Shown: positions 46,750 through 57,429, counted from the first letter of the stretch. The stretch: DNA of 64,000 bases from Inia geoffrensis (GCA_036417435.1 CM070900.1:168196815-168260814), one strand, 5' to 3'. Numbers and translations are program-made. The notes: generated by a model not told the origin, from the sequence alone.

Positions 46750-46760
46750 AAGATGGCGGA
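46750..46760 (+). promoter_or_regulatory. YY1-type motif at L1 5' end
   Basis: AAGATGGCGGA matches the YY1 core (AAGATGGCGGC). In human L1 a YY1 site at the same position fixes the transcription start; a like role here is inferred from position. The other young L1 has the same motif at 55895-55905. Confidence 0.65.
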
Positions 46761-47910
46761 AGAGTAAGACGTGGAGATCACCTTCCTCCCCACAGATACA
46801 CCAGAAATACATCTACACGTGGAACAACTCCTATAGAACACCTACTGAATGCTGGCAAAAGACCTCAGACCTCCTAAAAGGCAAGAAACTCCCCACGTAC
46901 CTGGGTAGGGCAAAAGAAAAAACAGAGACAAAAGAATAGGGACGGCACCTGCACCAGTGGGAGGGAGCTGTGAAGGAGGAAAAGTCTCCACACACTAGGA
47001 AGCCCCTTCGCAGGAGGAGACTGCGGAAGGCGGAGGGGGGAGCTTCAGAGCCGCGGAGGAGAGCACAGCAACAGGGGTGCGGAGGGGAAAGCGGAGAGAT
47101 TCCGGCACAGAGGATCGGTGCCGACCGGCACTCACCAGCCCGAGAGGCTTGTCGGCGCACCCGCCGGGGCGGGCGGGGCTGCGAGCTGAGGCTCGGGTTT
47201 CGGTTTCAGACAGAGCGCAGGGAAAGGACTGGGGTTGGCGGCTTGAACATAGCCTGAAGGGGGTAGTGCACCACGGCTAGCCGGGAGGGAGTCCGGGGAA
47301 AAGTCTGCACCTGCCGAAGAGGCAAGAGACTTTTTCTTCCCTCTTTGTTTCCTGGTGCGTGAGGAGAGGGGATTAAGAACGCTGCTTAAAGGAACTCCAG
47401 AGACCGGCGCGAGCCACGGCTAAAAGCACGGACCCCAGAGACGGGCGCGAAACGCTAAGGCTGCTGCTGCCACCACCAAGGGCCCGTGTATGAGCACAGG
47501 TCACTATCCACACCCCTCTTCCGGGGAGCCTGTGCAGCCCGCCACTGCCAGGTTCCCGGGATCCAGTGACATCTTCCCAGGGAGAACGCATGGCGGGCCT
47601 CCGGCTGGTGCAGCATCACGCCGGCCTCTGCCGCCGCAGGCCCGCCCCGCACGCCGTGCCCCTCCCTCCCCTCGGCCTGTGTGCGCCAAAGCCCCCGAAT
47701 CAGAGGCTCCTTTAACCCTGTCCTGTCTGAGCAAAAAACAGACGCCCTCCAGCGACCTACACGTAGAGGCAGGGCCAAATCCAAAGCTGAGCCCCTGGGA
47801 GCTGTGAGAACAAAGAAGAGAAAGGGAAATCTCTCCCAGCAGCCTCAGAAACAGCGGATTAAAGCTCCACAATCAACTTGATGTACCCTGCATCTGTGGA
47901 ATACATGAAT

Positions 47911-48400
47911 AGACAGCGAATCATCCCAGATTGAGGTGGTGGACTTCGAATGCAAGATCTATGATTTTTCCCCTTTTTCCTGTTTTTGTGAATGTGTATG
48001 TGTATGCTTCTGTTTGAGATCTTGTCTGTATAGCTTTGCTTCCACCATTTGTCCTAGGGTTCTATCCGTCCATTGTTTTTTTTTTCTTTTTTTCTTTAAA
48101 AAATTTTTTTTTCTTAATAATTAATTTTAATAGTTCTATTATACTTTACCTTCCTTCTTTCTTTCCTTCCTTCCCTCCTTTAGACAAAGAATCATCCCAA
48201 GTTGAGGAGGTGGTCTTTGAAAGCAAGATTTATGATTTTTTCCCCTTTATCTCTTTTCATGAGGTTGTATGTGTAAGCTTCTGTGTAAGATTTTGTCTGT
48301 ATAGCGTGGCTTCCACCATTTGTCCTAAGGTTCTATCCGTCTCTTTTTTTTTTTCCCCTAAATAATTATGTTTTAATTCAATAACTTTATTATACTTTAC
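47911..48400 (+). repeat. Tandem duplication inside the L1 5'UTR
   Basis: The block from 'agacagcgaatcatcccag' (47911) recurs from 'agacaaagaatcatcccaag' (48182), about 271 bp later. Shared landmarks in both: a 'gaggtggt' run, 'gcaagat.tatgatttttccccttt', 'tttgtctgtatagc', 'ggcttccaccatttgtccta' and 'ggttctatccgtc'. Unit 2 has diverged from unit 1 at scattered positions. Confidence 0.85.
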
Positions 48401-48419
48401 TTCATTCTATTTTATTGTA

Positions 48420-48660
48420 TCTACTTTCTGTCTTTTTTCCTTCCTTCCCTCCTTCCTTCCTCCCTCCCTCCTTTCCTTCTTGCCTTCTTTCCTTCTTTTC
48501 TTCTTTCTTTCTTTTCTTTCTTTCTTTTTCTTTCTTTCTTTCTTTCTTTCTACCTTCCTTCCTTCCTTCCTAGCTCCCTTCCTTCCTTCCTTCTTTCCCT
48601 CCTTTCCTTCTTCTTTCTTTCTTCCTACTTCTACTAATTCTACTTTCTCTCCCTTTTAAT
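48420..48660. repeat. Polypyrimidine (CTTT/CCTT)n tract in L1 5'UTR
   Basis: About 230 bp almost wholly of C and T on the plus strand (runs of CTTT and CCTT). Expanded low-complexity sequence between the duplicated block and the late 5'UTR; length is likely variable between individuals or assemblies. Confidence 0.9.
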
Positions 48661-49162
48661 CTGAGCCGTGTGGATGAAAGGCTCTTGCTGCTCCAGCCAG
48701 GAATCAGGACTCTACCTCTGAGGGGGGAGAGCCAACTTCAGGACACTGGTCCACAAGAGACCTCCCAGTTCCACATAATATCAAATGGCGAAAATCTCCC
48801 AGAGACCTCCATCTTAACACCAGTACCCAGCTTCACTCAACGACCAGCAAGCTACAGTGCTGGACAACCTATGCCAAACAACTAGCAAAACAGGAAAACA
48901 ACCACACCCATTAGCAGAGAGGCTGCCTAAAATCATAATAAGTCCACAGACACCCCAAAACACACCACCAGACGTGGACCTGCCCACTAGAGAGACAAGA
49001 TCCAGCCTCATCCACACAACACAGGCACTCGCCCCCTCCACCAGGAAGCCTACACAACACACTGGACCAACCTTAGCCACTGGAGACAGACATCAAAAAC
49101 AACGGGAACTACAAACCTGCAGCCTGCAAAAAGGAGACCCCAAACACAGTAAGATAAGCAAA

Positions 49163-50056
49163 ATGAGAAGACAGAAAAACACACAGCAGATGAAGGAGCA
49201 AGATAAAAATGCACCAGACCTAACAAATGAAGAGGTAATAGGCAGTCTACCTGAAAAAGAATTCAGAATAATGATAGTAAAGATGATCCAAAATCTTGGA
49301 AATAGAATGGACAAAATGCAAGAAACAATTAACAAAGACCTAGAAGAACTAAAGACGAAACAAGCAACGATGAACAACACAATAAATGAAATTAAAAGTA
49401 CTCTAGTTGGGATCAATAGCAGAATAACTGAGGCAGAAGAACAGATAAGTGACCTGGAAGATAAAATAGTGGAAATAACTACTGCAGAGCAGAATAAAGA
49501 AAAAAGAATGAAAAGAACTGAGGACAGTCTCAGAGACCTCTGGGACAACACTAAACGCACCAACATTCGAATTATAGGGGTTCCAGAGGATGAGGAGAAA
49601 AAGAAAGGGACTGAGAAAATATTTGAAGAGATTATAGTTGAAAACTTCCCTAATATGGGAAAGGAAATAGTTAACCAAGTCCAGGAAGCAGAGAGAGTCC
49701 CATACAGGATAAACCCAAGGAGAAATACGCCAAGACACATATTAATCAAACTGTCAAAAATTAAATACAAAGAAAGTATATTAAAAGCAGCAAGGGAAAA
49801 ACAACAAATAACACACAAGGGAATCCCCATAAGGCTAACAGCTGATCTCTCAGCAGAAACTCTGCAAGCCAGAAGGGAGTGGCAGGACATATTGAAAGTG
49901 ATGAAGGAGAAAAACCTGCAACCACGATTACTCTACCCAGCAAGGATCTCATTCAGATTTGATGGAGAAATTAAAACCTTTACAGACAAGCAGAAGTTGA
50001 GAGAGTTCAGCACCACCAAACCAGCTCTACAACAGCTGCTAAAGGAACTTCTCTAG
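49163..50056 (+). CDS. L1 ORF1p (RNA-binding chaperone), apparently intact
   Basis: 297 codons, no internal stop. ORF1p binds L1 RNA as a trimer and packs it into the retrotransposition particle in the cytoplasm. The start at MRRQKNTQQM is chosen because the same start appears in the copy at 23388; the frame is open 102 codons further upstream (to 48857) but that part is 5'UTR. Visible parts: N-terminus 1-39, coiled coil about 40-130 with heptad-like L/I/M spacing, RRM-like domain about 131-226 (NIRIIGVPE at 134-142, HILIKLS at 192-198), and C-terminal domain to 297 with the conserved PIRLTADLSAETLQARREW (222-240). Length is normal for the family. ORF2 follows after 58 bases. Confidence 0.85.
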   Translation: MRRQKNTQQMKEQDKNAPDLTNEEVIGSLPEKEFRIMIVKMIQNLGNRMDKMQETINKDLEELKTKQATMNNTINEIKSTLVGINSRITEAEEQISDLEDKIVEITTAEQNKEKRMKRTEDSLRDLWDNTKRTNIRIIGVPEDEEKKKGTEKIFEEIIVENFPNMGKEIVNQVQEAERVPYRINPRRNTPRHILIKLSKIKYKESILKAAREKQQITHKGIPIRLTADLSAETLQARREWQDILKVMKEKNLQPRLLYPARISFRFDGEIKTFTDKQKLREFSTTKPALQQLLKELL

Positions 50057-50114
50057 ACAAGAAACACAAGAGAAGGAAAAGACCTATAACAACGAACCCA
50101 AAACAATTTAGAAA

Positions 50115-53100
50115 ATGGGAATAGGAACATACATATCAATAATTACCTTAAATGTAAATGGACAAAATGCTCCCACCAAAAGACACAGGTTGGCTGAATG
50201 GATACAAAAACAAGACCCATATATATGCTGTCTACAAGAGACCCACTTCAGACCTAGAGACACATACAGACTGAAAGTAAGGGGATGGAAAAAGATATTC
50301 CATGCACATGGAAACCAAAAGAAAGCTGGAGTAGCAATTCTCATATCAGACAGAATAGACTTTAAAATAAAGACTATTACAAGAGACAAAGAAGGACACT
50401 ACATAATGATCAAGGGATTGACCTAAGAAGAAGATATAACAATTGTAAATATTTATGCACCCAACATAGGAGCACCTCAATACATATGGCAAAAACTAAC
50501 AGCCGTAAAAGGGGAAATCGACAGTAACACATTCATAGTAGGGGACTTCAACACCCCACTTTCACCAATGGACAGATCATCCAAAATGAAAATAAATAAG
50601 GAAACACAAGCTTTAAATGATACATTAAACAAGATGGACTTAATTGATATTTATAGGACACTCCATCCAAAAACAACAGAATACACATTTTTCTCACATG
50701 CTCATGGACCATTCTCCAGGATAGATCATATCTTGGGTCACAAATCAAGCCTTGGTAAATTTAAGAAAATTGAAATTGTATCGAGTATCTTTTCCGACCA
50801 CAACGCCATGAGACTAGATATCAATTACAGGAAAAGATCTGTAAAAAATACAAACACATGGAGGCTAAACAATACACTACTTAATAATGAAGTGATAACT
50901 GAAGAAATCAAAGAGGAAATTAAAAAATACCTAGAAATAAATGACAATGGAGACATAATGACCCAAAACCTATGGGATGCAGCAAAAGCAGTTCTAAGAG
51001 GGAAGTTTATAGCAATACAAGCCCACCTTAAGTAGCAGGAAACATCTCGAATAAACATCCTAACCTTACATCTAAAGCAATTAGAGAAAGAAGAACAAAA
51101 AACCCCCAAAGTTAGCAGAAGGAAAGAAATCATAAAAAGCAGATCAGAAATAAATGAAAAAGAAATGAAGGATACAATAGCAAAGATCAATAAAACTAAA
51201 AGCTGGTTCTTTGAGAAGATAAACAAAATAGATAAACCATTAGCCAGACTCATCAAGAAAAAAAGGGAGAAGACTCAAATCAATAGAATTAGAAATGAAA
51301 AAGGAGAAGTAACAACTGACACTGCAGAAATAAAAATGATCATGAGAGATTACTACAAGCAAATTATGCCAATAAAATGGACAATCTGGAAGAAATGGAC
51401 ACATTCTTAGAAATGCACAAACTACCAAGACTCAATCAGGAAGAAATAGAAAATATAAACAGACCAATCACAAACACTGAAATTGAAACTGTGATTAAAA
51501 ACCTTCCAAAAAACAAAAGCCCAGGACCAGATGGCTTCACAGGCGAATTCTATCAAGCATTTAGAGAATAGCTAACACCTATCCTTCTCAAACTCTTCCA
51601 AAACATAGCAAAGGGAGGAACACTCCCCAATTCCTTCTACGAGGCCACCATCACCTTGATACCAAAACCAGACAAGGATGTCACAAAGAAAGAAAACTAC
51701 AGGCCAATAACACTGATGAATATAGATGCAAAAATCCCCAGCTAAATACTAGCAGACAGAATCCAACAGCACATTAAAAGGATCATACACCATGATCAAG
51801 TGGGGTTTATTCCAGGAATGCAAGGATTCTTCAATATACGCAAATCTATCAATGTGATAAACCACATTAACAAATTGAAGGAGAAAAACTATATGATCAT
51901 CTCAATAGATGCAGAGAAAGCTTTTGACAAAATTCAACACCCATTTATGATAAAAACCCTATAGAAAGTAGGCATAGAGGGACCTTTCCTCAACATAATA
52001 AAGGCCATATATGACAAGCCCACAGCCAACATTATCCTCAATTTTGAAAAACTGAAAGCATTTCCACTAAGATCAGGAACAAGACAAGGTTGCCCACTCT
52101 CACCACTCTTATTCAACATAGTTTTGGAAGTTTTAGCCACAGCAATCAGAGAAGAAAAGAAAATAAAAGGAATCCAAATTGGAAAAGAAGAAGTAAAGCT
52201 CTCACTGTTTTCAGATGACATGATACTATACATAGAGAATCCTAAAGATGCTACCAGAAAACTACTAGAGCTAATCAATGAATTTGGTAAAGTAGCAGGA
52301 TACAAAATTAATGCACAGAAATCTCTGGCATTCCTATATACTAGTGATGAAAAATCTGAAAGTGAAATCAAGAAAACACTCCCATTTACCATTGCAACAA
52401 AAAGAATAAAATACCTAGGAATAAACCTACCTAGGGAGACAAAAGACCTGTATGCAGAAAATTATAAGACACTGATGAAAGAAATTAAAGATGATACAAA
52501 TAGATGGAGAGATATACCATGTTCTTGGATTGGAAGAATCAACATTGTGAAAATGACTCTACTACCGAAAGCAATCTGTAGATTCAATGAAATTCCTATC
52601 AAACTGCCACTGGCATTTTTCACAGAACTAGAACAAAAAATTTCACAATTGGTATGGAAACACAAAAGACCCCGAATAGCTAAAGCAATCTTGAGAACAA
52701 AAAACAGAGCTGGAGGAATCAGGCTCCCTGACTTCAGACTATACTACAAAGCTACAGTAATCAAGACAGTATGGTACTGGCACAAAAACAGAACGATAGA
52801 TCAATAGAACAGAATAGAAAGCCCAGAGATAAACCCAGGCACATATGGACACCTTATCTTTGATAAAGGTGGCAGGAATATACAGTGGAGAAAGGACAGC
52901 CTCTTCAATAAGTGGTGCTGGCAAAACTGGACAGCTACATGTAAAAGTATGAGCTTAGATCACTCCCTAACACCATACACAAAAATAAGCTCAAAATGGA
53001 TTAAAGACCTAAATGTAAGGCCAGAAACTATCAAACTCTTAGAAAACATAGGCAGAACACTCTATGACATAAATCACAGCAGGATCCTTTTTGACCCACC

Positions 53101-53926
53101 TCCTAGAGCAATGGAAATAAAAACAAACATAAAGAAATGGGACCTAATGAAACTTCAAAGCTTTTGCACAGCAAAGGAAACCATAAACAAGACCAAATGA
53201 CAACCCTCAGAATGGGAGAAAATATTTGCAAATGAAGCAACTGACAAAGGATTAATCTCCAAAATTTACAAGCAGCTCATGCAGCTCAAGAACAAAAAAA
53301 CAAACAACCCAATCCAAAAATGGGCAAAAGACCTAAATAGACATTTCTCCAAAGAAGATATGCAGACTGGCAACAAACACATGAAAGAATGCTCAACACC
53401 ATTAATCATTAGAGAAATGCAAATCAAAACTACAATGAGATATCATCTCACACCAGTTAGAATGGCCATCATCAAAAAATCTAGAAACAATAAATGCTGG
53501 AGAGGTTGTGGACAAAAGGGAACCCTCTTGCACTGCTGGTGGGAATGTGAATTGGTTCAGCCACTGTGGAGAACAGTATGGAGGTTCCTTAAAAAACTAA
53601 AAATAGAACTACCATATGACCCAGCAATCCCACTACTGGGCATATACCCTGAGAAAACCAAAATTCAAAAAGAGTCATGTACCAAAATGTTCATTGCAGC
53701 TCTATTTACAATAGCCCGGAGATGGAAACAACCTAAGTGCCCATCGTCAGATGAATGGATAAAGAAGATGTGGCAAATATACACAATGGAATATTACTCA
53801 GCCATAAAAAACGAAATTGAGCTATTTGTAATGAGGTGGATAGACCTCGAGTCTGTCATACAGAGTGAAGTAAGTCAAAAAGAGAAAGACAAATACCGTA
53901 TGCTAACACATATATATGGAATTTAA
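50115..53926 (+). pseudogene. L1 ORF2 (endonuclease-reverse transcriptase), disabled
   Basis: Family role: nicks target DNA and reverse-transcribes L1 RNA. About 1270 codons remain, close to the usual length. The endonuclease landmarks are present: LNVNG, QETHF (near 50235), GDFN (near 50541) and SDHNAM (near 50795). RT landmarks include FTGEFYQ (51537), DAEKAFDK (51908), TRQGCPLSP (52081) and the catalytic box FSDD (52208-52219; FADD in most L1s). The Cys/His motif C-W-R-G-C..H..C lies at 53495-53548. Breaks: stops at 50424, 51033, 51569, 51743, 51962, 52805 and 53198 (first bases), plus a frameshift near 51360-51376. The last 216 codons are open. It cannot make a full enzyme. Confidence 0.93.
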
Positions 53927-54243
53927 GAAAAAAAAAGTTATGAAGAACCTAGAGGTAAGACAGGAATAAAGACACAGACTTACTGGAGAACAGACTTGAG
54001 GATATGGGGAGGGGGAGGGGTGAGCTATGATAGGGTGAGGGAGGGACATGGACATATATATACTACCAAACGTAAGGTAGATAGCTAGTGGGAAGCAGCC
54101 GCTTGCCTGGAGGGGTGGGATAGGGAGGGAGGGAGTGAGGGAGATGCAAGAGGGAAGAAATATGTCAACGTGTGTATATGTATAACTGATTCACTTTGTT
54201 ATGAAGTAGAAACTGACACACCATTGTAAAGCAATTATACCCC

Positions 54244-54249
54244 AATAAA
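54244..54249 (+). terminator. L1 polyadenylation signal
   Basis: AATAAA eight bases before the poly-A run; the same signal is kept in the L1 3' ends at 7.5, 43.2 and 62.6 kb. Confidence 0.8.
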
Positions 54250-55492
54250 GATGTTTAAAAAAAAAAAGGGGGGGGGGAAAGAAAAAATGTTATTAAATAA
54301 AAAAAAAAATTTTTTAATTTATTAAAAAATTTAAAAAGTAATAAAAAAGAGAAGAGAGCTACCAAACCAATAAACAAATCCACCAGTGATAACAAACGTT
54401 AAAAACTAAACTAAGATAAACATATAAATCAGAAATTAGTCAGTTGCATAGAGCATACTCCAAGTCTATAGTTGTTCCCAAAGTCCACCCCCTCAGATTT
54501 GGGATGATTCATTGTCTATTCAGGTATTTCACAGAGGCAGGTTACATTAAGTTGATTGTGGAGATTTAATCTGCTGCTCCTGAGGCTGCTGGGAGAAATT
54601 TCCCTTTCTCTTCTTTGTTCGCACAGCTCCTGGTGTTCAGTTTTGGATTTAGCCCTGCCTCTGCTTGTAGGTTGCCTGAGGGCGTCTGTCTCTGCCCAGA
54701 CAGGAGGGGGTTAAAGGAGCGGCTGATTACGGGGCTCTGGCTCACTCAGGCCAGGGGGAGGGAAGGGTACAGAATGCAGGGTGAGCCTGTGGCGGCAGAC
54801 GCCAGCATGATCTTGCCACAGCCTGAGGTCCACCATGTGTTCTCCCGGGGATGTTGCCCCTGGACCATGGGACCCTGGCAGTGGTGGGCTGCACAGGCTC
54901 CCAGGAGGGCATGTGTGGATAGTGACCTGTGCTTACACTCAGACTTCTTGGTGGCTGCAGCAGCATCCTTAGCGTTTCATGCCCATCTCTTGTGTCCGTG
55001 CTGATAGCCGCGGCTCGCGCCTGTCTCTGAAGCTCGTTTAGGCAGTGTTCTGAATCTCCTCTCCTCATGCACCCTGAAACAACGGTCTCTTGACTCTTAG
55101 TCAGGTCCAGAGTTTTTCCCAAGCTCCCTCTTGGCTAGCTGTGGCACACTAGCCCCCTTCAGGCTGTGTTCACGCAGCCAACCCTAGTCCTCTCCCTGGG
55201 ATCCGACCTCCGAAGCCCGAGCCTCAGCTCCCAGCCCCGCTCGCCCTGGTGGGTGAGCAGACAAGCCTCTCAGGCTAGTGAGTGCCGGTCGGCACCGATC
55301 CTCTGTGCGGGAATCTCTCCGCTTTGCCCTCCACACCCCTGTGGCTGCGCTCTCCTCCGTGGCTCCGAAGCTTCCCCGCGCCACCTCCTGTCCCCGCCAT
55401 CTCCTGTCCCCGCCAGTGAAGGGGCTTCCAGTGTGTGGAAACCTTTCCTCCTTTACAGCTCCCTCCCAGAGGTGCAGGTCCCATCCCTATTC

Positions 55493-55710
55493 CTCTTTTT
55501 TTTTTTTTTTTTTTTTTTTGCAGTATGCGGGCCTTTCACTGTTGTGGCCTCTCCCGTTGCGGAGCACAGGCTCTGGACGCGCAGGCTCAGCGGCCATGGC
55601 TCACAGGCCCAGCCACTCTGCAGCATGTGGGATCTTCCTGGACTGGGGCACGAACCTGTGTCCCCTGCATCGGCAGGCAGACTCTCAACCACTCCGCCAC
55701 CAGGGAAGCC
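55493..55710 (-). mobile_element. CHR-2-like SINE inside the L1 5'UTR
   Basis: Short-form copy from 'gggcttccctggtggcggag' to 'gcagtatgcgggcctttcac' and poly-A. Duplication CCCATCCCTATTC (55480-55492) and CCCGTCCCTATTC (55711-55723), which restores the L1 5'UTR when one copy and the SINE are removed. The SINE therefore postdates this L1. Confidence 0.95.
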
Positions 55711-55894
55711 CCCGTCCCTATTCTTTTGTCTCTTGTTTTTTCTTTTGCCCTACCCAGGTATGTGGAGAGTTTCTTGCCTTTTGGGAAGCCTGAGGTCGTC
55801 TGCCAGCATACAGTAGGTGTTCTGTAGGAGTTGTTCCACATGTAGATATATTTTTGATTTGAGGGGAGGAAGGTGATCTCCACATCTTACTCCT

Positions 55895-55905
55895 CCGCCA
55901 TCTTG
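55895..55905 (-). promoter_or_regulatory. YY1-type motif at L1 5' end
   Basis: CCGCCATCTTG on the plus strand, i.e. CAAGATGGCGG on the minus strand, a strong YY1 match at the start of the deleted L1. It would direct transcription leftward, towards the promoter of the full-length copy. Confidence 0.65.
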
Positions 55906-55909
55906 AAGA

Positions 55910-55985
55910 TCCTCCCCTTGTCTTTTCTTATGTTGACACCATGTTAACTTATTTACTATAGCTTCTTAGTAAGTTTTGAAAACTT
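55910..55985 (-). mobile_element. Ancient L1M copy B, 5'-most segment
   Basis: 'cttgtcttttcttatgttgacaccatg', 'atttactatagcttcttagtaagttttgaaa' corresponds to the L1M piece that should follow the segment ending at 46026 ('tgtctatccttatgccagtacc..', 'actgtagctttgtagtaagttttgaaat'). It shows that 46027-55909 is one compound insertion. Confidence 0.75.
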
Positions 55986-56204
55986 TTTTTTGGCTCCAAG
56001 CAAACAACAGTTTATTTCTTTGCTCATCCACGATACATGACCAGTGACACTGTTGTCATGCAGTGATTTACCTTAAATGTAAGTTTAGCTATATAGAATT
56101 AGCTATAAGCATGCTTGCACAATTATTATATGACACTTTATATATAATAAGGTAGTGGTTATTTTAGCAAAACTAGTTTAAAATGAAACACAAGTATTTA
56201 TTAC

Positions 56205-57135
56205 AACATCATTAGCCATCAGGGAAATGTAAGTTAAAACCACAATGAGCTATCATTACACATTTATTAGAATGGCTAAATAAAATTCATAATAAAAACA
56301 CCGTATGTTGGCAAAGATGCAGAGAAACTAAATCAGTCATACATTGATGGTAAAGATTTAAAATGCTACAGTCACTCTGGAAAGTAGTTGAAAAGTTTCT
56401 TAGAAAACTAAACGTGTTCATATATGGCTCAACAATTGCACTTTTAAGTGCTTATGCCATAAAAATGAAAATATATGTTCACACAAAAACCTGTAAATGT
56501 ACAAAAAACTGTATGTGAATGTTCATAGCAGCTTTATTCTTAATAATCAACAGGCGACGGTTCAATAAACCGTGGTCCATACATACTGTGTAGTCCTGTT
56601 CACCAATAAAAAGGAACAGACTGTTGATGCACACAACTTGGATGGTTCTTAAGAGAGTTATTCTGAATGGTAAACAAAATCAGTCTAAAAGGTTTACATG
56701 CTTTATGAATTCATTTATGTAACATGCTTGATATGGCAGAATTATAGAAATGGAGAACATATTAGAGGTTGCCAGGGATTAGAGAGAAGCACATTAGTGG
56801 TTGCAGGGGAGAAAGGAAGGTGGCTTTGGCTATGACAGATACTTGTGATGACCTGTTCTGTGTCTTGGTGGTCACAGGAATCTACACATGTGATAAAATT
56901 TCATAAAAATAAATCACACATGTGCAGACACACAGACACATGAGTGCATGTACACTGGTAAAATCTTAATAAGTCAGCAGGTTGCCTTGGTGTCAATGTT
57001 CTGGACATGGTGTTGTAATATGGTTATGCAAGATGCTGCCATTGGGGAAACTGGGTCAAAAGATATCAGATATTTCTGTATTTTTTATTACAACTGCATG
57101 TCTATCTACAATTATTTCAAAATTAAAAAGTTTTA
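56205..57135 (+). mobile_element. Ancient L1M 3' end (ORF2 tail and 3'UTR)
   Basis: 'attagccatcagggaaatgtaagttaaaacc' begins the late ORF2 segment; then 'gttggcaaagatgcagagaaac', 'ctctggaaagtagttgaaaag', 'gttcatagcagctttattctt', 'aaaaggaacagactgttgatgc', and 3'UTR blocks 'gaggttgccagggattagag', 'ggtggtcacaggaatctacac'. Ends near 'caaaattaaaaag'. Frames destroyed. Confidence 0.82.
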
Positions 57136-57256
57136 AAAATACTTTTAAAAGTTTATTGAATATTTATGGCCTCATTAATTTTGTAGCCTGAGAAGTTATA
57201 ACTAAATAACACACAGCATATTTTGTTACTCACTTTTAGCATACACATAGTCAGAA

Positions 57257-57288
57257 TATTGTTTCAAATATATATTGTTTCAAATATA
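57257..57288. repeat. Exact 16-bp tandem duplication
   Basis: TATTGTTTCAAATATA occurs twice back to back. Confidence 0.95.
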
Positions 57289-57429
57289 TATTGCTTATAT
57301 TATATGATGTGTGCCTGCCACATTGTATTATATCTATTTGTTCAATAACAAAGTACAATACAAATCATGCAAATTTTGGGGGGGATATAACTGTGAAAAA
57401 GGTAAGTCTGATCCATCTATTTAGGAGGA

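Larger units (their letters stand above)
46737..54267 (+). mobile_element. Full-length L1 (about 7.5 kb), ORF1 intact, ORF2 disabled
   Basis: Order: 5' end with the YY1-type motif (46750), GC-rich 5'UTR (about 46960-47720), a duplicated 5'UTR block and pyrimidine tract (47911-48660), late 5'UTR, ORF1 (49163-50056), a 58-base gap, ORF2 remnant (50115-53926), 3'UTR with 'cacaccattgtaaagcaattat', AATAAA (54244-54249) and poly-A (54257-54267). Similar A-G-A sequences flank it (AAAAAAAGGGGAAAGAA at 46720-46736; the same pattern with ten Gs at 54261-54283), taken as a target-site duplication. It sits inside the 5'UTR of a minus-strand L1. Full length but not autonomous. Confidence 0.93.
54278..55909 (-). 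mobile_element. Internally deleted younger L1, right part (5'UTR)
   Basis: Minus-strand L1 5'UTR. From the right: 'gatggcggaggagtaagatg' (55901-55882), 'gtggaacaactcctacagaac', 'aaggcaagaaactctcc', the GC-rich section (about 55470-54600) and the block near 54545-54480 that matches 47860-47940 of the full-length copy. It ends in A/T-rich sequence beside the inserted L1. Frames of 126-216 codons on both strands are products of GC-rich 5'UTR and SINE sequence. It continues, beyond the insertion, as 46710-46027. Confidence 0.88.

Noticed and set aside
46831..47872. GC-rich, CpG-dense stretch with frames of 95-122 codons, looking like a gene promoter or first exons
   Set aside because: The whole stretch is L1 5'UTR, and its inverted counterpart is found at 54.6-55.5 kb.
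48420..48660. Pyrimidine tract as a regulatory or splice-related element
   Set aside because: It is a simple-repeat expansion within the L1 5'UTR; nothing beyond composition supports a function.
49093..49890. 265-codon minus-strand open frame
   Set aside because: It is the antisense shadow of L1 ORF1; its hydrophobic, L/I/S-rich translation comes from reading A-rich coding sequence backwards.
54615..55827. Frames of 129-216 codons suggesting a protein gene
   Set aside because: They join L1 5'UTR and CHR SINE sequence across the SINE boundary; no domain or conserved start.
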